DNA of 64,000 nucleotides, from NCBI RefSeq assembly GCF_026343335.1, contig NZ_JAPELX010000001.1, positions 7,936,001-8,000,000 on the forward strand, in the 5' to 3' direction. The stretch's first letter is position 1. The number at the start of each line of letters is the position of its first letter. The notes under the pieces are model-generated. The model saw nothing but the letters and a program-made list of their open reading frames with translations, had not been told where the DNA came from and did no database searches. Position numbers and translations under genes: made by a program. Positions 24,798 through 33,784 of this stretch are shown here, piece by piece. This DNA comes from Streptomyces sp. NBC_00078. Lineage in GTDB: Bacteria > Actinomycetota > Actinomycetes > Streptomycetales > Streptomycetaceae.

Positions 24798-25483
24798 TCC
24801 GGACCCTGGTGGTGGAGGACGACTTCCGGGTGAGCCGCATCCACTGCGACTACGTGTCCCGCGTCCGGGGCTTCGAGGTGGTCGGCCAGGCGGCGACGGT
24901 GGCCGACGCGCTGGCTGCGGTGCGCGACCTCCACCCCGACCTGCTGCTGCTCGACATCTTCCTGCCGGACGGCAGCGGACTGGACGTGCTGCGCCGGCTC
25001 AGCGGCGACGAGGGCGGCGACCGCCCCGACGCCATCATGATCACCGCCGACCGGGACATCACCTCGGTGCGGATCGCGATGAAGCTCGGCGCCGTCGGCT
25101 ACCTGGTCAAGCCCTTCGGCGCGCCCGACCTCGCCGAGCGGCTCACCGCCTACCTGGAGCTCCAGGACCGTATGGACGCCCTGGGTACGGTCCCCGAGAC
25201 CGACCAGGCTGACGTGGACGCGCTGTTCAGCGCCGCCCGGCCGCCGGTCGTGCCGCGCGTCCCTGCGAAGGGCCACTCCGCGCCGACGCTTGCCCTGCTG
25301 CACCAGACCCTGCGCGGCGCGCACGACGCTCTGTCGGCTGCGGAGGCCGCCGAACGCACCGGCGTCTCCCGCGCCACGGCGCAGCGGTATCTCTCCTACC
25401 TGGTCAAGGAGGGCATGGTCCGGCTCGAACTTCGCTACGGGGCCACCGGCCGCCCCGAGCACCTCTACCGCATGACGCACTGA
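24794..25483 (+). CDS. CitB/DcuR-type response regulator
   Basis: A 229-residue protein. The receiver domain has acidic residues VVEDD, phospho-acceptor Asp in LLLLDIFLPDGSG (about residue 55), Thr in MITADRD and Lys in YLVKPF. A linker follows, and a C-terminal winged helix (LSAAEAAERTGVSRATAQRY, then LSYLVKEGMV) typical of the CitB group. GTG 24794 overlaps the kinase stop as GTGA. It would act on the kinase's own region and the divergent ABC importer promoter. Confidence 0.92.
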   Translation: MIRTLVVEDDFRVSRIHCDYVSRVRGFEVVGQAATVADALAAVRDLHPDLLLLDIFLPDGSGLDVLRRLSGDEGGDRPDAIMITADRDITSVRIAMKLGAVGYLVKPFGAPDLAERLTAYLELQDRMDALGTVPETDQADVDALFSAARPPVVPRVPAKGHSAPTLALLHQTLRGAHDALSAAEAAERTGVSRATAQRYLSYLVKEGMVRLELRYGATGRPEHLYRMTH

Positions 25484-25596
25484 GCGGACGCTTTCGTTTG
25501 TTGAGCCCGCCGAGCGGACGGCTGGGTGGATCTTACGCCAGGGGCGTGTCCCGCCACCGCGTTCATGCGGGTGCCTCCCGTCACCGGGGGCGGTGT

Positions 25597-26670
25597 TCAC
25601 GGTGACGCGGGGCAGGGCGGGTGCCGATGACGCTCTGTCCGCGCGACCCTGCTCGCGGCTGTCTTCTGCAGCAGTCCGTAGGCGAGCACCGGCAGGAGCA
25701 GGTGTGGTTTGTCGGGCAGCGTGGTGGTGATCAGGACCGCGCTCGCGCTGCTGTTGTTCATGCCGCAGGCGAGCGTCAGCGAGGAGGAGGCGGGGCCGTC
25801 CAGATGCAGGAGCCGCGCGGCGGTCCGGCCCAACGCGAAGGACAACAGGCAGACGAGCGCAGCCACGGCCAGTGCCGCGCCGAACAGGAGGGGGCGAGGG
25901 TGCGCGAGGAACGAGCCCAGGGCGCCACTGGCGTTCACATATGTCAGGACCAGCGATCCGGCCAGCGCCACGGGCACGATCACGCGCAGGGCCCGGCTGA
26001 GCCACGCCGTGGACAGCGCGATTCGGAACAGGATGCCGACCGCACAGGGGAGGACCACGGTGACGAGAGTGAAGCCGCCGTGGGCTGTGCGGCCCGTCTC
26101 TGCGAGCGTGTCCGCGTAGCCGTCGTCAAGGAGTGGCACCAGAGTGGTGATGACCAGCGGGATGGTGAGCGGGCTGAGGAGCGTGGAGACGAGGACGAGT
26201 CCGACCATGGTGGGTTGGTCGCCGTCGCCCTTGCCGGTCCAGACGGTGGCTCCGGCGGCCACAGGCATCGCCACGATCAGGATCATCGCGGTGATCAGCC
26301 CGCTGCCGCCGTCGCTGTCTGGGGTCCGGTGCAGTCCGAACGCGACGACGGGGATGACCAGGAGAGGGATCACCAGGTGCAGGACCAGCCCGGCCAGCAG
26401 GGCGGTCGGCTTGCGGAGCAGGCGGCCCAGTTCACGGACGGGAACCTGGAGTCCGGCGGAGAAGAGCACCAGGGACAGCAGCAGCGGGGCGGTGCTCAGG
26501 GGCAGGCCGGTGACGGTGCCCAGCGGCACGGTGTGGTCGCGGCGCAGCCACAGGCCGGGCCCGGGCAGGACGAGGGCGGCGACGTAGGACAGCACGACGG
26601 CCCGGCCGAGCCGACGGCGCAGCCACGCCGTCACCCGGTCGGCAGGCGGTGGGGCAGTCGGACGGTCCAA
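25597..26670 (-). CDS. SBF/bile acid:sodium symporter-family membrane transporter
   Basis: A 357-residue protein with about nine to ten hydrophobic helices. The SBF-like segments include ILIVAMPVAAGATVW and the C-terminal TLACGMNNSSASAVLI, the crossover region that holds sodium and substrate in the family. LFSAGLQVPVREL in the first half is the family's conserved loop. The C-terminus after LQKTAASR is polar and Arg/His-rich. It is convergent with the response regulator and divergent from the DUF347 gene. Carboxylates, sulfonated steroids or arsenite are transported by relatives; the substrate here is unknown. Confidence 0.8.
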   Translation of the reverse strand: MDRPTAPPPADRVTAWLRRRLGRAVVLSYVAALVLPGPGLWLRRDHTVPLGTVTGLPLSTAPLLLSLVLFSAGLQVPVRELGRLLRKPTALLAGLVLHLVIPLLVIPVVAFGLHRTPDSDGGSGLITAMILIVAMPVAAGATVWTGKGDGDQPTMVGLVLVSTLLSPLTIPLVITTLVPLLDDGYADTLAETGRTAHGGFTLVTVVLPCAVGILFRIALSTAWLSRALRVIVPVALAGSLVLTYVNASGALGSFLAHPRPLLFGAALAVAALVCLLSFALGRTAARLLHLDGPASSSLTLACGMNNSSASAVLITTTLPDKPHLLLPVLAYGLLQKTAASRVARTERHRHPPCPASP

Positions 26671-26839
26671 GGCGGTCTTCTTCCATGGCGGCGGAGGGGA
26701 CGGGGCGGAACGCCGCTATGCGGAAGCCGTGATCACGAGTCGTCATGGCACTCATGATGCTCGGGTGAGGCGGACGGGCCAGCCGGTGACGCACGGCGGT
26801 CAGGATGTGTTCAGGTATCGGGTGGCACGGTCGGGCCTC

Positions 26840-27679
26840 ATGACATACGAGACCTCACAGACCCCTGCGGCCTCTGCGGCCGATCCCCAGGTGTCGCCCT
26901 CCGGCGGGCGGCTGGGCTGGAACAAGGTGCCCGAAGTCACCGTCTACTTCTGGATCATCAAGGTGCTGTGCACAACGGTCGGTGAGACGGCGGCCGACCT
27001 GCTCAACGAGAAGGCGGGTCTCGGCCTGACCGGTGTGTCGGTCCTGATGAGCGCCCTGCTGGCGGTCGTCCTGGTCGTGCAGTTCCGCACCACCGCCTAC
27101 CGCGCGGGTGTGTACTGGCTCGCCGTCGCCCTGATCAGCGTCGTGGGCACGCTGGTCAGCGACAACCTCACCGACAACATGGGTGTACCGCTGGAGACCA
27201 GCACCACCGTCTTCGCGATCATCCTCGCGATCGTCTTCGTGGTCTGGTACCGGCGTGAGCGGACCCTGTCCATCCACCACATCGACACCACGAGCCGTGA
27301 GTCCTACTACTGGCTCGCCGTGCTGTTCACCTTCGCTCTCGGCACCGCGGCCGGTGACCTGGTCTCGGAGCGTATGGCCCTCGGCTACTGGCTCTCGGTG
27401 GTGCTGTTCGGCCTGGCCATCGCCGCGATCGCGCTCGCGCACTTCAAGCTCGGTCTGGACGCGGTGTGGAGCTTCTGGATCGCCTACATCCTCACCCGCC
27501 CGCTCGGCGCGTCCATGGGCGACTACCTCTCGCAGCCGGCAGGAGACGGCGGCCTGGGCCTGGGCACCGTCATCACCAGCGCGCTGTTCCTCACGGTCAT
27601 CCTCGGCATGGTCGTGTATCTCTCGGTGACCCGCAAGGACGTGGCGCAGCCTCAGCACACCGCCCGACACGCAGCCTGA
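26840..27679 (+). CDS. DUF347/COG4705 membrane protein
   Basis: A 279-residue protein with about eight hydrophobic helices in four internal repeats. Each has a T-x-G-E/D-x2-A/S-D pattern: CTTVGETAADLLNEK, SVVGTLVSDNLTD, ALGTAAGDLVSER and LTRPLGASMGDYLSQP. This repeated motif defines DUF347 proteins, often called membrane-anchored proteins of unknown function. ATG 26840 gives a polar N-terminus before the first helix; its ribosome-binding site is weak. A decayed copy of its last repeat follows at once. Some relatives are linked to manganese export, which I cannot test here. Confidence 0.85.
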   Translation: MTYETSQTPAASAADPQVSPSGGRLGWNKVPEVTVYFWIIKVLCTTVGETAADLLNEKAGLGLTGVSVLMSALLAVVLVVQFRTTAYRAGVYWLAVALISVVGTLVSDNLTDNMGVPLETSTTVFAIILAIVFVVWYRRERTLSIHHIDTTSRESYYWLAVLFTFALGTAAGDLVSERMALGYWLSVVLFGLAIAAIALAHFKLGLDAVWSFWIAYILTRPLGASMGDYLSQPAGDGGLGLGTVITSALFLTVILGMVVYLSVTRKDVAQPQHTARHAA

Positions 27680-27715
27680 GCAGGCACGCGGCAGTCGTTC
27701 AGGAAGCGTTTGACC

Positions 27716-27879
27716 TTCTGACCAAGCCGGTCGCCAAGGGCGGCCTTGACCTCGGTACCGCGGGTTCCTCGGCCGTACTGCTGGCCGTTCTCGTCGGCCT
27801 GATGGCCTATGCGCAGGTGCAGGAGCGCAGAACACCGCAGATGACGGAGCGGGAGATGGTCGCCCGGCGGGCCGGCTGA
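27716..27879 (+). pseudogene. C-terminal remnant of a second DUF347 protein
   Basis: The frame reads FDLLTKPVAKGGLDLGTAGS, then SAVLLAVLVGLMAYAQVQER and a polar tail to a TGA at 27877. It matches the last repeat and helix of DUF347 proteins (compare LTRPLGASMGDYLSQP...GGLGLGTVITSALFL in the gene before), though the D/E motif is lost. No start codon belongs to it. A tandem paralogue has been reduced to its end. Confidence 0.6.
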
Positions 27880-27885
27880 GGCACG

Positions 27886-29262
27886 TCATCCGGCGGGCAG
27901 GTCGACCAGGAAACGTGCTGCGGGTGTGTGTCCAGGGCCGTGGGAGACCTCGCCGCCGACGGTGCGGGCCAGGCGCCGCGCAAGCGGCAGTCCCAGGCCC
28001 GCCCCGTCGTGCCCGTCGCCGGAGTCCGCGCGCCGGCCGGGCTGGAAGAGATCGTCGAGGAACTCCTCGGGTACGCCGGGACCGTCGTCGGTGACGTCGA
28101 TGCGGACGCCGGCGGGCAACTGCCTTGCGGATACGGTCACCGTGGAGCCGGCATAGCGAACGGCATTGGCCAGCAGCCGGCTGACGATGCGTTCAAGGAG
28201 AGCGGAAGTGACGCCCGCCTCAAGCTGCTGGTCCGGTACGTCGGCGACGGTCTTCAGCTGCTCCCGCACATCGAGGCCCTCGACCAGCCCACGCAGCACG
28301 GGAGCCACAGCGGTGGCACCGACGGCCGTGGTCGTGTTCTGAACGCCTTCGCGGGCGTCGCTCAACAGCGGGTCGCAGATGGTTCGCATGGACTCGGCGG
28401 CCTCCGCGATCACCTCGTGGGTGGCGTGGGTCTCGGCGGCCTAGCGCGGGCGGGCCTGCCACCAGTCGAGCTCGACGACGATCCGGGTGAGCGGGGTGCG
28501 CAGTTCGTGGGACAACTCCCCGGTCAGCTGTTGCTCGTGACGCAGCACGGTGCGGATGCGGTCCAGCAGTGCGTCCAACAAGGTGCCCAGGCGGGCCAGT
28601 TCGGCCGGCTGGTCCTGGGCGCCGAAACGCTGGTCGGAGCCGACGGCGCTCCACTGGGTGGCCTGGTCGGTCATGGTGCGCACGGGGCGCAGTGCCCGTC
28701 CCACGGCCAGCCGCGTCAGCGCGTAGGTGCACGCGAGCATGACGGCGTCCAGGATCAGCGAAGCCGACAGCAGGGTGGCGGCGGAGTTGCGGTAAGGGGG
28801 GAGGCCCGCGGCCGTGATGACGGTGGCGGTGCTGCGAAGGCCCGACACGGGCTGGGAGCACAGGCGGACGAAACGGGGGTTGTCGGTGTGCACGCTCGCG
28901 CCGACCGGCCTGCCCCGCGCGGTGAGCCGATCGGCTGCCTGGGCCAGCGCACTGTCGGCCGTGGCGGACGGTGGTTTCTCCAGCTGCCGTGTCCCGGTGT
29001 AGATACACGTGTTGGCGTCGAGGAGGCGGTCGTTGACGGTCTCCAGGACCCGCACCCGGGGCCCGCTGGTGTCGATGGTCGTGGCGACGGCCGCGGCACG
29101 GTTGCGCAGTTGGTCGGCCGCCTGGTCCTGCAGGTGCCGGTCCATCACGGTGTTGAACACGACGGTCAGCACGGTCATCAGCAGCGCGGCGGTGGTCAGT
29201 GCCACGAGGGAGAGCCGACCGCGCAGCGTGCGGGGCGCCAGATGGCGGGCGAGCCGGTTCAC
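27886..29262 (-). pseudogene. Sensor histidine kinase interrupted by a single in-frame TAG
   Basis: From GTG 29262 the frame encodes a classical kinase: TM1 (LSLVALTTAALLMTVLTVVF), an extracytoplasmic domain, TM2, HAMP, and H-box LSHELRTPLTRI (about residue 255). About 18 residues after the H-box comes TAG at 28441-28443. The same frame then continues without a shift through the N-box LLANAVRYA, DDGPGVPEE and GAGLGLPLARRLA to a TGA at 27886. Total length 458 codons is normal. Only this amber codon splits it. The product from the first part would lack the ATP-binding domain. A read error is possible. Confidence 0.75.
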
Positions 29263-29594
29263 GACAGGCGGTGTCCGATCCCGCGGGTCGTGGTGAGGCA
29301 GCTTGCGGCGCAGCCGGCTCAGATACTGGTCGAGGGTGTTGTCGCTGACCTGTGCGCCGTCCGGCCACGCGGCCCTAACCAGGTCGCGGCGGGACACCAG
29401 GGTGCCGCCTGCGGCCATGAGCGTGGCCAGACGGAACTCCGTGGGAGACAAGTCGATGTGGAGGTCGCCGACGTGCGCGCTGTGCCGGGTCGCGTCCAGG
29501 ACCAGGTCTCCGGCGGTGGCCACGGCTGCGGGTGCGGCCCGTTTGAGTGCAGCCCGCAGCCGGGCGACGAGTTCCCCCGGCCGCGTCCGGGCGA
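29259..29594 (-). pseudogene. OmpR-type response regulator, 5'-deleted and frameshifted
   Basis: The stretch starts inside the receiver's last helix (GELVARLRAALKRA) and continues with the winged helix: LSPTEFRLATLMAAGG, VSRRDLVRAAWPDG, VSDNTLDQYLSRLRRKL. A phase change near 29300 leads to TTRGIGHRLS and a TGA at 29259-29261 that overlaps the kinase GTG as GTGA, the normal pairing. The Asp-bearing receiver is deleted and replaced by the start of a PAP2 gene. It is dead. Confidence 0.75.
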
Positions 29595-29740
29595 TGGCCG
29601 AGCGACCAGGTCAGGAAACCGTCGTCCGCCCACAACGGGGCGCCGTTGTGGCCGATCACCACCATCGTGAGGATGCCGAACGCCACCCAGGCGCCGAGAC
29701 CGACGGTCCCGGCCAGGTCGGAGGCGTCGCGCCGGTTCAT
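29595..29740 (-). pseudogene. PAP2-family protein, N-terminal fragment
   Basis: ATG 29740 overlaps the stop of the intact PAP2 gene (ATGA). It encodes one hydrophobic helix (GLGAWVAFGILTMVVIG) and ADDGFLTWSLGHRPD, the typical start of a PAP2-type membrane phosphatase. At about 29595 it runs into the response-regulator receiver remnant. The phosphatase motifs are all missing, so a deletion joined the two genes. Confidence 0.6.
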
Positions 29741-30342
29741 GAGGCCGTAAGCAGCGGGCGCAGGCGTCCGGAGGCCAACCATCCGGCCACCGGTCGCGAC
29801 CACCGCCGCAGAGCGAGCATCAAGCCCAGGGCGACGAGCCCGCCGACGATCACCCCGGCCACGACGTCGTGTGGATAGTGCGCGCCGACCCACACCCGCG
29901 AGACTGCCATCGCCAGGGCCGCCACGGCCGCGACCGCCCCCAGCCGACGCGAGACGAAGAGCAGGGCCACGGCAGCGGCGGCCGCGATCGCCGCGTGGTT
30001 GCTGGGGAAGGACCAGTCGCCGGGCGCCGGACACGTCTCCAGGGTCTTCACTCGAAGGCTCTGGCACGGCCGGTCCTCGCGCACCGCGACCTTCGTCAGG
30101 GCGTCCACGCCATACGCGACGACCACGACCACCGGCACGGCCAGCGCCCTCACCGCAGCCGCATCCCCAATTCGTCGAGCGAACCACCAGCCCACTACCG
30201 CGAGGATGGCGAACACCGCGAGCCCGTACGTCGACCAGAACGACACCGCTGCGTCCAGCCAGGTCGGCGCATGCCGGGCCAGACGCACCACATCCAGGTA
30301 CGCGGCGCCGTCGGCAGACGACCCGTCGAAGGCCATGATCAT
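29737..30342 (-). CDS. PAP2-family lipid phosphatase (undecaprenyl-diphosphatase-like)
   Basis: A 201-residue protein with five or six helices and all three phosphatase motifs: K-x6-R-P in KVAVREDRP, PSNH in FPSNHAAI, and S-R-x5-H-x3-D in SRVWVGAHYPHD. ATG 30342 overlaps the DedA stop (ATGA) and follows GGGGGGAAG; ATG 30336 is a lesser alternative. Family members dephosphorylate lipid diphosphates such as undecaprenyl diphosphate. Coupling to DedA, a lipid-carrier flippase family, suggests a joint role in recycling the C55 carrier. It is in the unit downstream of the operator at 31087. Confidence 0.88.
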   Translation of the reverse strand: MIMAFDGSSADGAAYLDVVRLARHAPTWLDAAVSFWSTYGLAVFAILAVVGWWFARRIGDAAAVRALAVPVVVVVAYGVDALTKVAVREDRPCQSLRVKTLETCPAPGDWSFPSNHAAIAAAAAVALLFVSRRLGAVAAVAALAMAVSRVWVGAHYPHDVVAGVIVGGLVALGLMLALRRWSRPVAGWLASGRLRPLLTAS

Positions 30343-31007
30343 TTGCTTCCCCCCTCGGGCCGGCCATCCCGCCGAGCCCTGTACACCTCGGCGGCCAGGG
30401 GGATCAGCGACACGAGAACGATCAACGCCACCAGCGGGAGCAGGTAACGGTCGACGTTCGGGATCGACGAGCCCGGCGCGTACCCCGCGAGGGTGAGTCC
30501 GAGGCTCCACACGAGGCCGCCGATGATCTGCCACAACGTGAACGTGCGCACCGGTACCTCCAGCGCGCCGGCCATCGGATTGAGTACGGTCCGTACCACT
30601 GGCACGAAACGGGCCAGCGCGATCGCCTTCTCATGTCCGTATCGCTCCAGCAGTACCTCGGCGCGTTTGGCACCCTCATGCAGACGCTGCGAGCGGCTAT
30701 GGGCCAGCAGTGCCCCACCCGCCTTCCGGCCGAGCGCATAGCCGCCCTGTGCCCCGGCCGGCGCGCCTGCCGCCGCAGCGACCAGGAGCGGTCCCAGCGA
30801 CAGGTGCACACTCGCCTCCGCCGAGCCCGTGCACAGCAGACCGGCTGTGAAGGGCAGCGAGTCGCCCGGCAGGAAGAAGCCGACCAGCAGCCCTGTCTCG
30901 GCGAACATCACCACCCCGACGCCGAGCACGCCGAACGCCGCCGGCAGCGAATGAGCGTCCAGCACGTTCACGGCCAGCTTTGAGGCCGGATGGATCGGTG
31001 TGGTCAT
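30339..31007 (-). CDS. DedA-family membrane protein
   Basis: A 222-residue protein with the DedA signature: FFLPGDSLPFTAGLL with its acidic residue, GYALGRKAG, the ERYGHEKAIALARFVPVVRT arginine motif, and MAGALEVPVRTFTLWQIIGG. DedA proteins move undecaprenyl phosphate or related lipids back across the membrane. ATG 31007 follows AAAGGCATCC. The frame continues upstream but that part is not conserved. It is first in its unit, with the palindromic operator about 80-105 bp upstream, and overlaps the PAP2 gene. Confidence 0.9.
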   Translation of the reverse strand: MTTPIHPASKLAVNVLDAHSLPAAFGVLGVGVVMFAETGLLVGFFLPGDSLPFTAGLLCTGSAEASVHLSLGPLLVAAAAGAPAGAQGGYALGRKAGGALLAHSRSQRLHEGAKRAEVLLERYGHEKAIALARFVPVVRTVLNPMAGALEVPVRTFTLWQIIGGLVWSLGLTLAGYAPGSSIPNVDRYLLPLVALIVLVSLIPLAAEVYRARRDGRPEGGSK

Positions 31008-31086
31008 GGCGGGGATGCCTTTCCTGCAGACGGATTCTTCGTCCATCCGCGTGTACGTGGCCTGGAGGGAACCGCACCCGCCGAGC

Positions 31087-31112
31087 CTACATCTACAAGA
31101 TGTAGTAGATGT
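31087..31112. promoter_or_regulatory. BlaI/MecI-type operator between dedA-like and glycosyltransferase genes
   Basis: Two nested perfect palindromes: CTACATCT-aca-AGATGTAG (31087-31105) and ACATCTAC-N8-GTAGATGT (31089-31112). The minus strand reads TACTACATCTTGTAGA, containing the TACTACA half-site known for BlaI/MecI repressors. It lies in the divergent region between 31007 and 31176 and could control both directions. It shares 16 of 17 bases (31092-31108) with the site at 35209-35225 beside the BlaI gene. Confidence 0.78.
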
Positions 31113-31175
31113 TCTGTGGGTGGCCGGATGTGAACGGTCACTCAAACGGAACGTGAGGCGGAGGAGACGGGCGTC

Positions 31176-32951
31176 ATGGCTGACACCTATCGCACAGGGA
31201 CCGGCGCCTGGACGCTGCGGCGTGGGACCAAGGACGCGACGGCGCCACCCCCGACTCCGGCCCGGGTATCGGGTCTTCCGGGCAACGGCCCCCAGCAGTT
31301 GCATCGAGGGATGACCCTCGTGGCCACGATCAGCCTGTTCATCGGGACACGGTCCGCCTGGACGACCGCGATGGCCTCACGTCCGGCCGTCGCCGGCGTC
31401 ATCTCTGTCTGCTACGCCTCGATCCTCATCTGCGCTGCTCTCAGCCTTCTCGTACGGAGCCGTCGGGCGCTGATCCGGGTCGACGCCGTCGTACTGATGA
31501 CCGCCGTCGCGTTGGTGATCTGCGGCTACCTGCTCGATCACGCGGGCACCGACGAGGGAGTGCTGACCGCCCAGGCAGCGAACGAGATCCTGCACGGCCG
31601 TCCGGTCTACGGTCAGCCGTGGCCCTGGCTGTTCGGCACACCGAGCGTCGGGATCACCAAGACCATGTCCGGGGGTGCCGACTACACCTACGGCTACCCG
31701 CCGCTGACGGCACTGCTCGCGGCCCCGGTGCACGCCGTGGTCCACTCGACGTCGGCCACCACCCTGGTCACCACGGCCGCGCTGCTCGTCTCCTCGGTCC
31801 TGCTGTGGTTCCTGCTGCCGGCACCCTGGAGGCCGGCGGCCACCGCGGTCTGTCTCGGCTTCGGCCTCCTGCCCCACTACGCCTACGCCGGCTACCCGGC
31901 GATCACGGCTCTCGCCTTGCTCGTCCCCGTGGTGGTCCGCTGGCCTGCAACCGGTCAGGGTGGCCGTCTCGGCTCAGGCGGAGTGCTGCGGGCGGCGTGC
32001 CTGGGCGCTGCCTGCGCGGCCCAGCAGCTCGCCTGGTTCCTCGCCCCGTTCCTGCTGATCGGCCTGTACGCCGTCAGGCGCGGGGAACTCGGTCCGAGGC
32101 GGGCTCTGGCGGTGACCGTCCGTTACACGGCCACCGCCGCTCTCGCATGGGCCGCGGTCAACGTGTACTTCGCTGTCGAGGGCTTCTCCGCCTGGCTGCA
32201 CGGCGTACTGCTGCCGCTCGACCAGAAGGCGATCCTGCACGGGCAGGGCCTGATGGGCATCTCCTATTACTTCGCCGACGGCAGCAGCCGCCTCGACTAC
32301 TACTCCTACGGCAGCCAGCTGCTCCTGCTCGGCCTGCTCGTCGCCACCCTGCTGTTCGTCCGGCGGCTCGGCCCCGCCCTCACCGTCCTGCCGTGGGTGG
32401 CGTTCTACCTCGCCACCCGCTCCCAGGACGGCTACTTCTTGATGATGACCCCGCTGTGGCTCGCGGCCGCAGCCACCGTCCCGGCCGCCGCGTTCGCCAC
32501 CGCCTGGCAGCCGCGTCTTCCCCTCGTCACCGGCCACCGTGTGAAGGCCGTCGTGGCGGGCGGCTTGCTCATCCCCGCCCTGGTGTGCGTCGCGATCGCC
32601 GCGGCGAGTGCGCCGCCCCTGCGTATGAGCCTCTCGGCGCATTTCGCCAGGCACCACGCGCGCGTGGGTGTCACCGCAATCGAGGTGCGGGCCGTCAACA
32701 CCACCGGTACGGCGCTCACTCCGCACTTCGCGAGCCGCACCGGCCAGGGTGCCTCCAACTGGTGGACCATCGCTTCCGGTCCCGCGGTGCTCGCCCCGCA
32801 CAACACCGGTGTCTACGACGTGAAACCCCCGGGAGGCTTCCGCGCGATGCCGGGTGTCCACGGCCCGGGTGCCTCTCTCATTGCCGTCACCGGCACCCCG
32901 ATGACGATCACCACGGCCCACATTTCGGCTGCTCCTTCCGCGATCCAGTAG
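31176..32951 (+). CDS. Polytopic membrane glycosyltransferase-like protein (GT-C/DUF2029-like)
   Basis: The 591-residue protein has about 10-12 hydrophobic helices. The first large outside loop has DHAGTDEGVLTAQAANEIL and PVYGQPWPWLF and a YTYGYPPLTALL segment, the pattern of GT-C enzymes, whose Asp/Glu pair in this loop binds the polyprenyl-phosphate sugar. The last about 140 residues form an extracytoplasmic soluble domain. ATG 31176 follows GGCGGAGGAGACGG. It is divergent from dedA across the BlaI-type operator. It probably transfers a sugar from a lipid carrier to an envelope acceptor. The exact family is uncertain. Confidence 0.75.
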   Translation: MADTYRTGTGAWTLRRGTKDATAPPPTPARVSGLPGNGPQQLHRGMTLVATISLFIGTRSAWTTAMASRPAVAGVISVCYASILICAALSLLVRSRRALIRVDAVVLMTAVALVICGYLLDHAGTDEGVLTAQAANEILHGRPVYGQPWPWLFGTPSVGITKTMSGGADYTYGYPPLTALLAAPVHAVVHSTSATTLVTTAALLVSSVLLWFLLPAPWRPAATAVCLGFGLLPHYAYAGYPAITALALLVPVVVRWPATGQGGRLGSGGVLRAACLGAACAAQQLAWFLAPFLLIGLYAVRRGELGPRRALAVTVRYTATAALAWAAVNVYFAVEGFSAWLHGVLLPLDQKAILHGQGLMGISYYFADGSSRLDYYSYGSQLLLLGLLVATLLFVRRLGPALTVLPWVAFYLATRSQDGYFLMMTPLWLAAAATVPAAAFATAWQPRLPLVTGHRVKAVVAGGLLIPALVCVAIAAASAPPLRMSLSAHFARHHARVGVTAIEVRAVNTTGTALTPHFASRTGQGASNWWTIASGPAVLAPHNTGVYDVKPPGGFRAMPGVHGPGASLIAVTGTPMTITTAHISAAPSAIQ

Positions 32952-33061
32952 CGAGGGAACCAGGCGGGGGTACATCCACGGGCGGGCCTGGCGAAGCTGC
33001 GGTAGCTGCTGGCGAGGCGCGTTGCCGAGCCCGTACCCCGACTGTTCGGTGTTCGTGTTGG

Positions 33062-33784
33062 TCAGCCGTGGTCGCGCAGCGGGCCGACGCCGTAACCCCG
33101 TTCCTGGCAGGTGTCGAGGATCCGGGGCAGTGCGCCCAGTGCCGAGCGCCAGGCGCCCGGTGCCGAGGTGCAGTCGGAGTCGTGGAGCAGGATCGTGCCG
33201 CCGCCGTCCAGGTCGGCGGTGACGGTGCGGTGGACGGAGTGCGGGGTGGCGCGTGCCGTCCAGTCCTCTCCCCAGCAGGTCCACAGCACCGGGGTCATGT
33301 CGAGGCGGCGGGCCGCGAGGTGGGCCGCGGTGGACATGACGCCGTACGGGGGCCGGAAGAGTGTGGGCCGCCGTCCGGTGATCGCGGCGACGGTGTCGAG
33401 GGCGCGGCGGAAGTCGTCATAGGTGGCGCGCGGGCCGCGCAGCAGCAGGGGGCGGTGCAGCCAGCCGTGGACGGCGACCTCGTGACCGGCTGCGGCGATC
33501 TCGCGGACCAGGCCGGGGGAGCGGTGTGCCTCGCTGCCGAGTAGGAAGAACGTGGCGTGTACCCGGCGCTCGGCGAGCAGATGCAGGAAATGCGGGGTGG
33601 AGCGGGGGTCGGGGCCGTCGTCGAAGGTCAGGGCGACGTGGTCCGGGCGGCCGCGGCCGGCGAGGCGGGGCATGACGCGGTTGCGCAGCGGCCCGAAGGT
33701 GGAGATGACTGGCGCGGCGTGGGCCACGGTGAGGACGGGCAGGGCGGCCAGGGCGGCCGCGCGCAAGGGCCGGGCGGCGTTCAC
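33062..33784 (-). CDS. Polysaccharide deacetylase (NodB-homology, CE4)
   Basis: A 240-residue protein: signal/anchor helix (AALAALPVLTVAHAAPV), then CE4 motif 1 TFDDGPD, motif 2 H-x3-H in HGWLHRP, motif 3 RPPYG, motif 4 around CWGEDW and motif 5 ILLHDSD. These contain the catalytic Asp and the metal-binding Asp-His-His. GTG 33784 overlaps the upstream glycosyltransferase stop (GTGA). It acts outside the membrane on N- or O-acetylated sugar polymers, possibly the product of the adjacent transferase or peptidoglycan. It is in the same unit as the MGDG-synthase-like gene. Confidence 0.9.
   Translation of the reverse strand: MNAARPLRAAALAALPVLTVAHAAPVISTFGPLRNRVMPRLAGRGRPDHVALTFDDGPDPRSTPHFLHLLAERRVHATFFLLGSEAHRSPGLVREIAAAGHEVAVHGWLHRPLLLRGPRATYDDFRRALDTVAAITGRRPTLFRPPYGVMSTAAHLAARRLDMTPVLWTCWGEDWTARATPHSVHRTVTADLDGGGTILLHDSDCTSAPGAWRSALGALPRILDTCQERGYGVGPLRDHG

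Noticed and set aside
24200..26005. Long minus-strand frame through the two-component system
   Set aside because: Antisense shadow of kinase and response regulator with intact motifs.
29295..29523. A natural response-regulator/histidine-kinase fusion protein
   Set aside because: The continuous frame arises from a phase change; the other phase retains the canonical regulator end (TTRGIGHRLS) and a GTGA overlap with the kinase start.
31619..33544. A 641-codon frame overlapping the membrane glycosyltransferase gene
   Set aside because: Arg/Pro/His-rich shadow in another phase of the same strand; the transmembrane frame is clearly the coding one.
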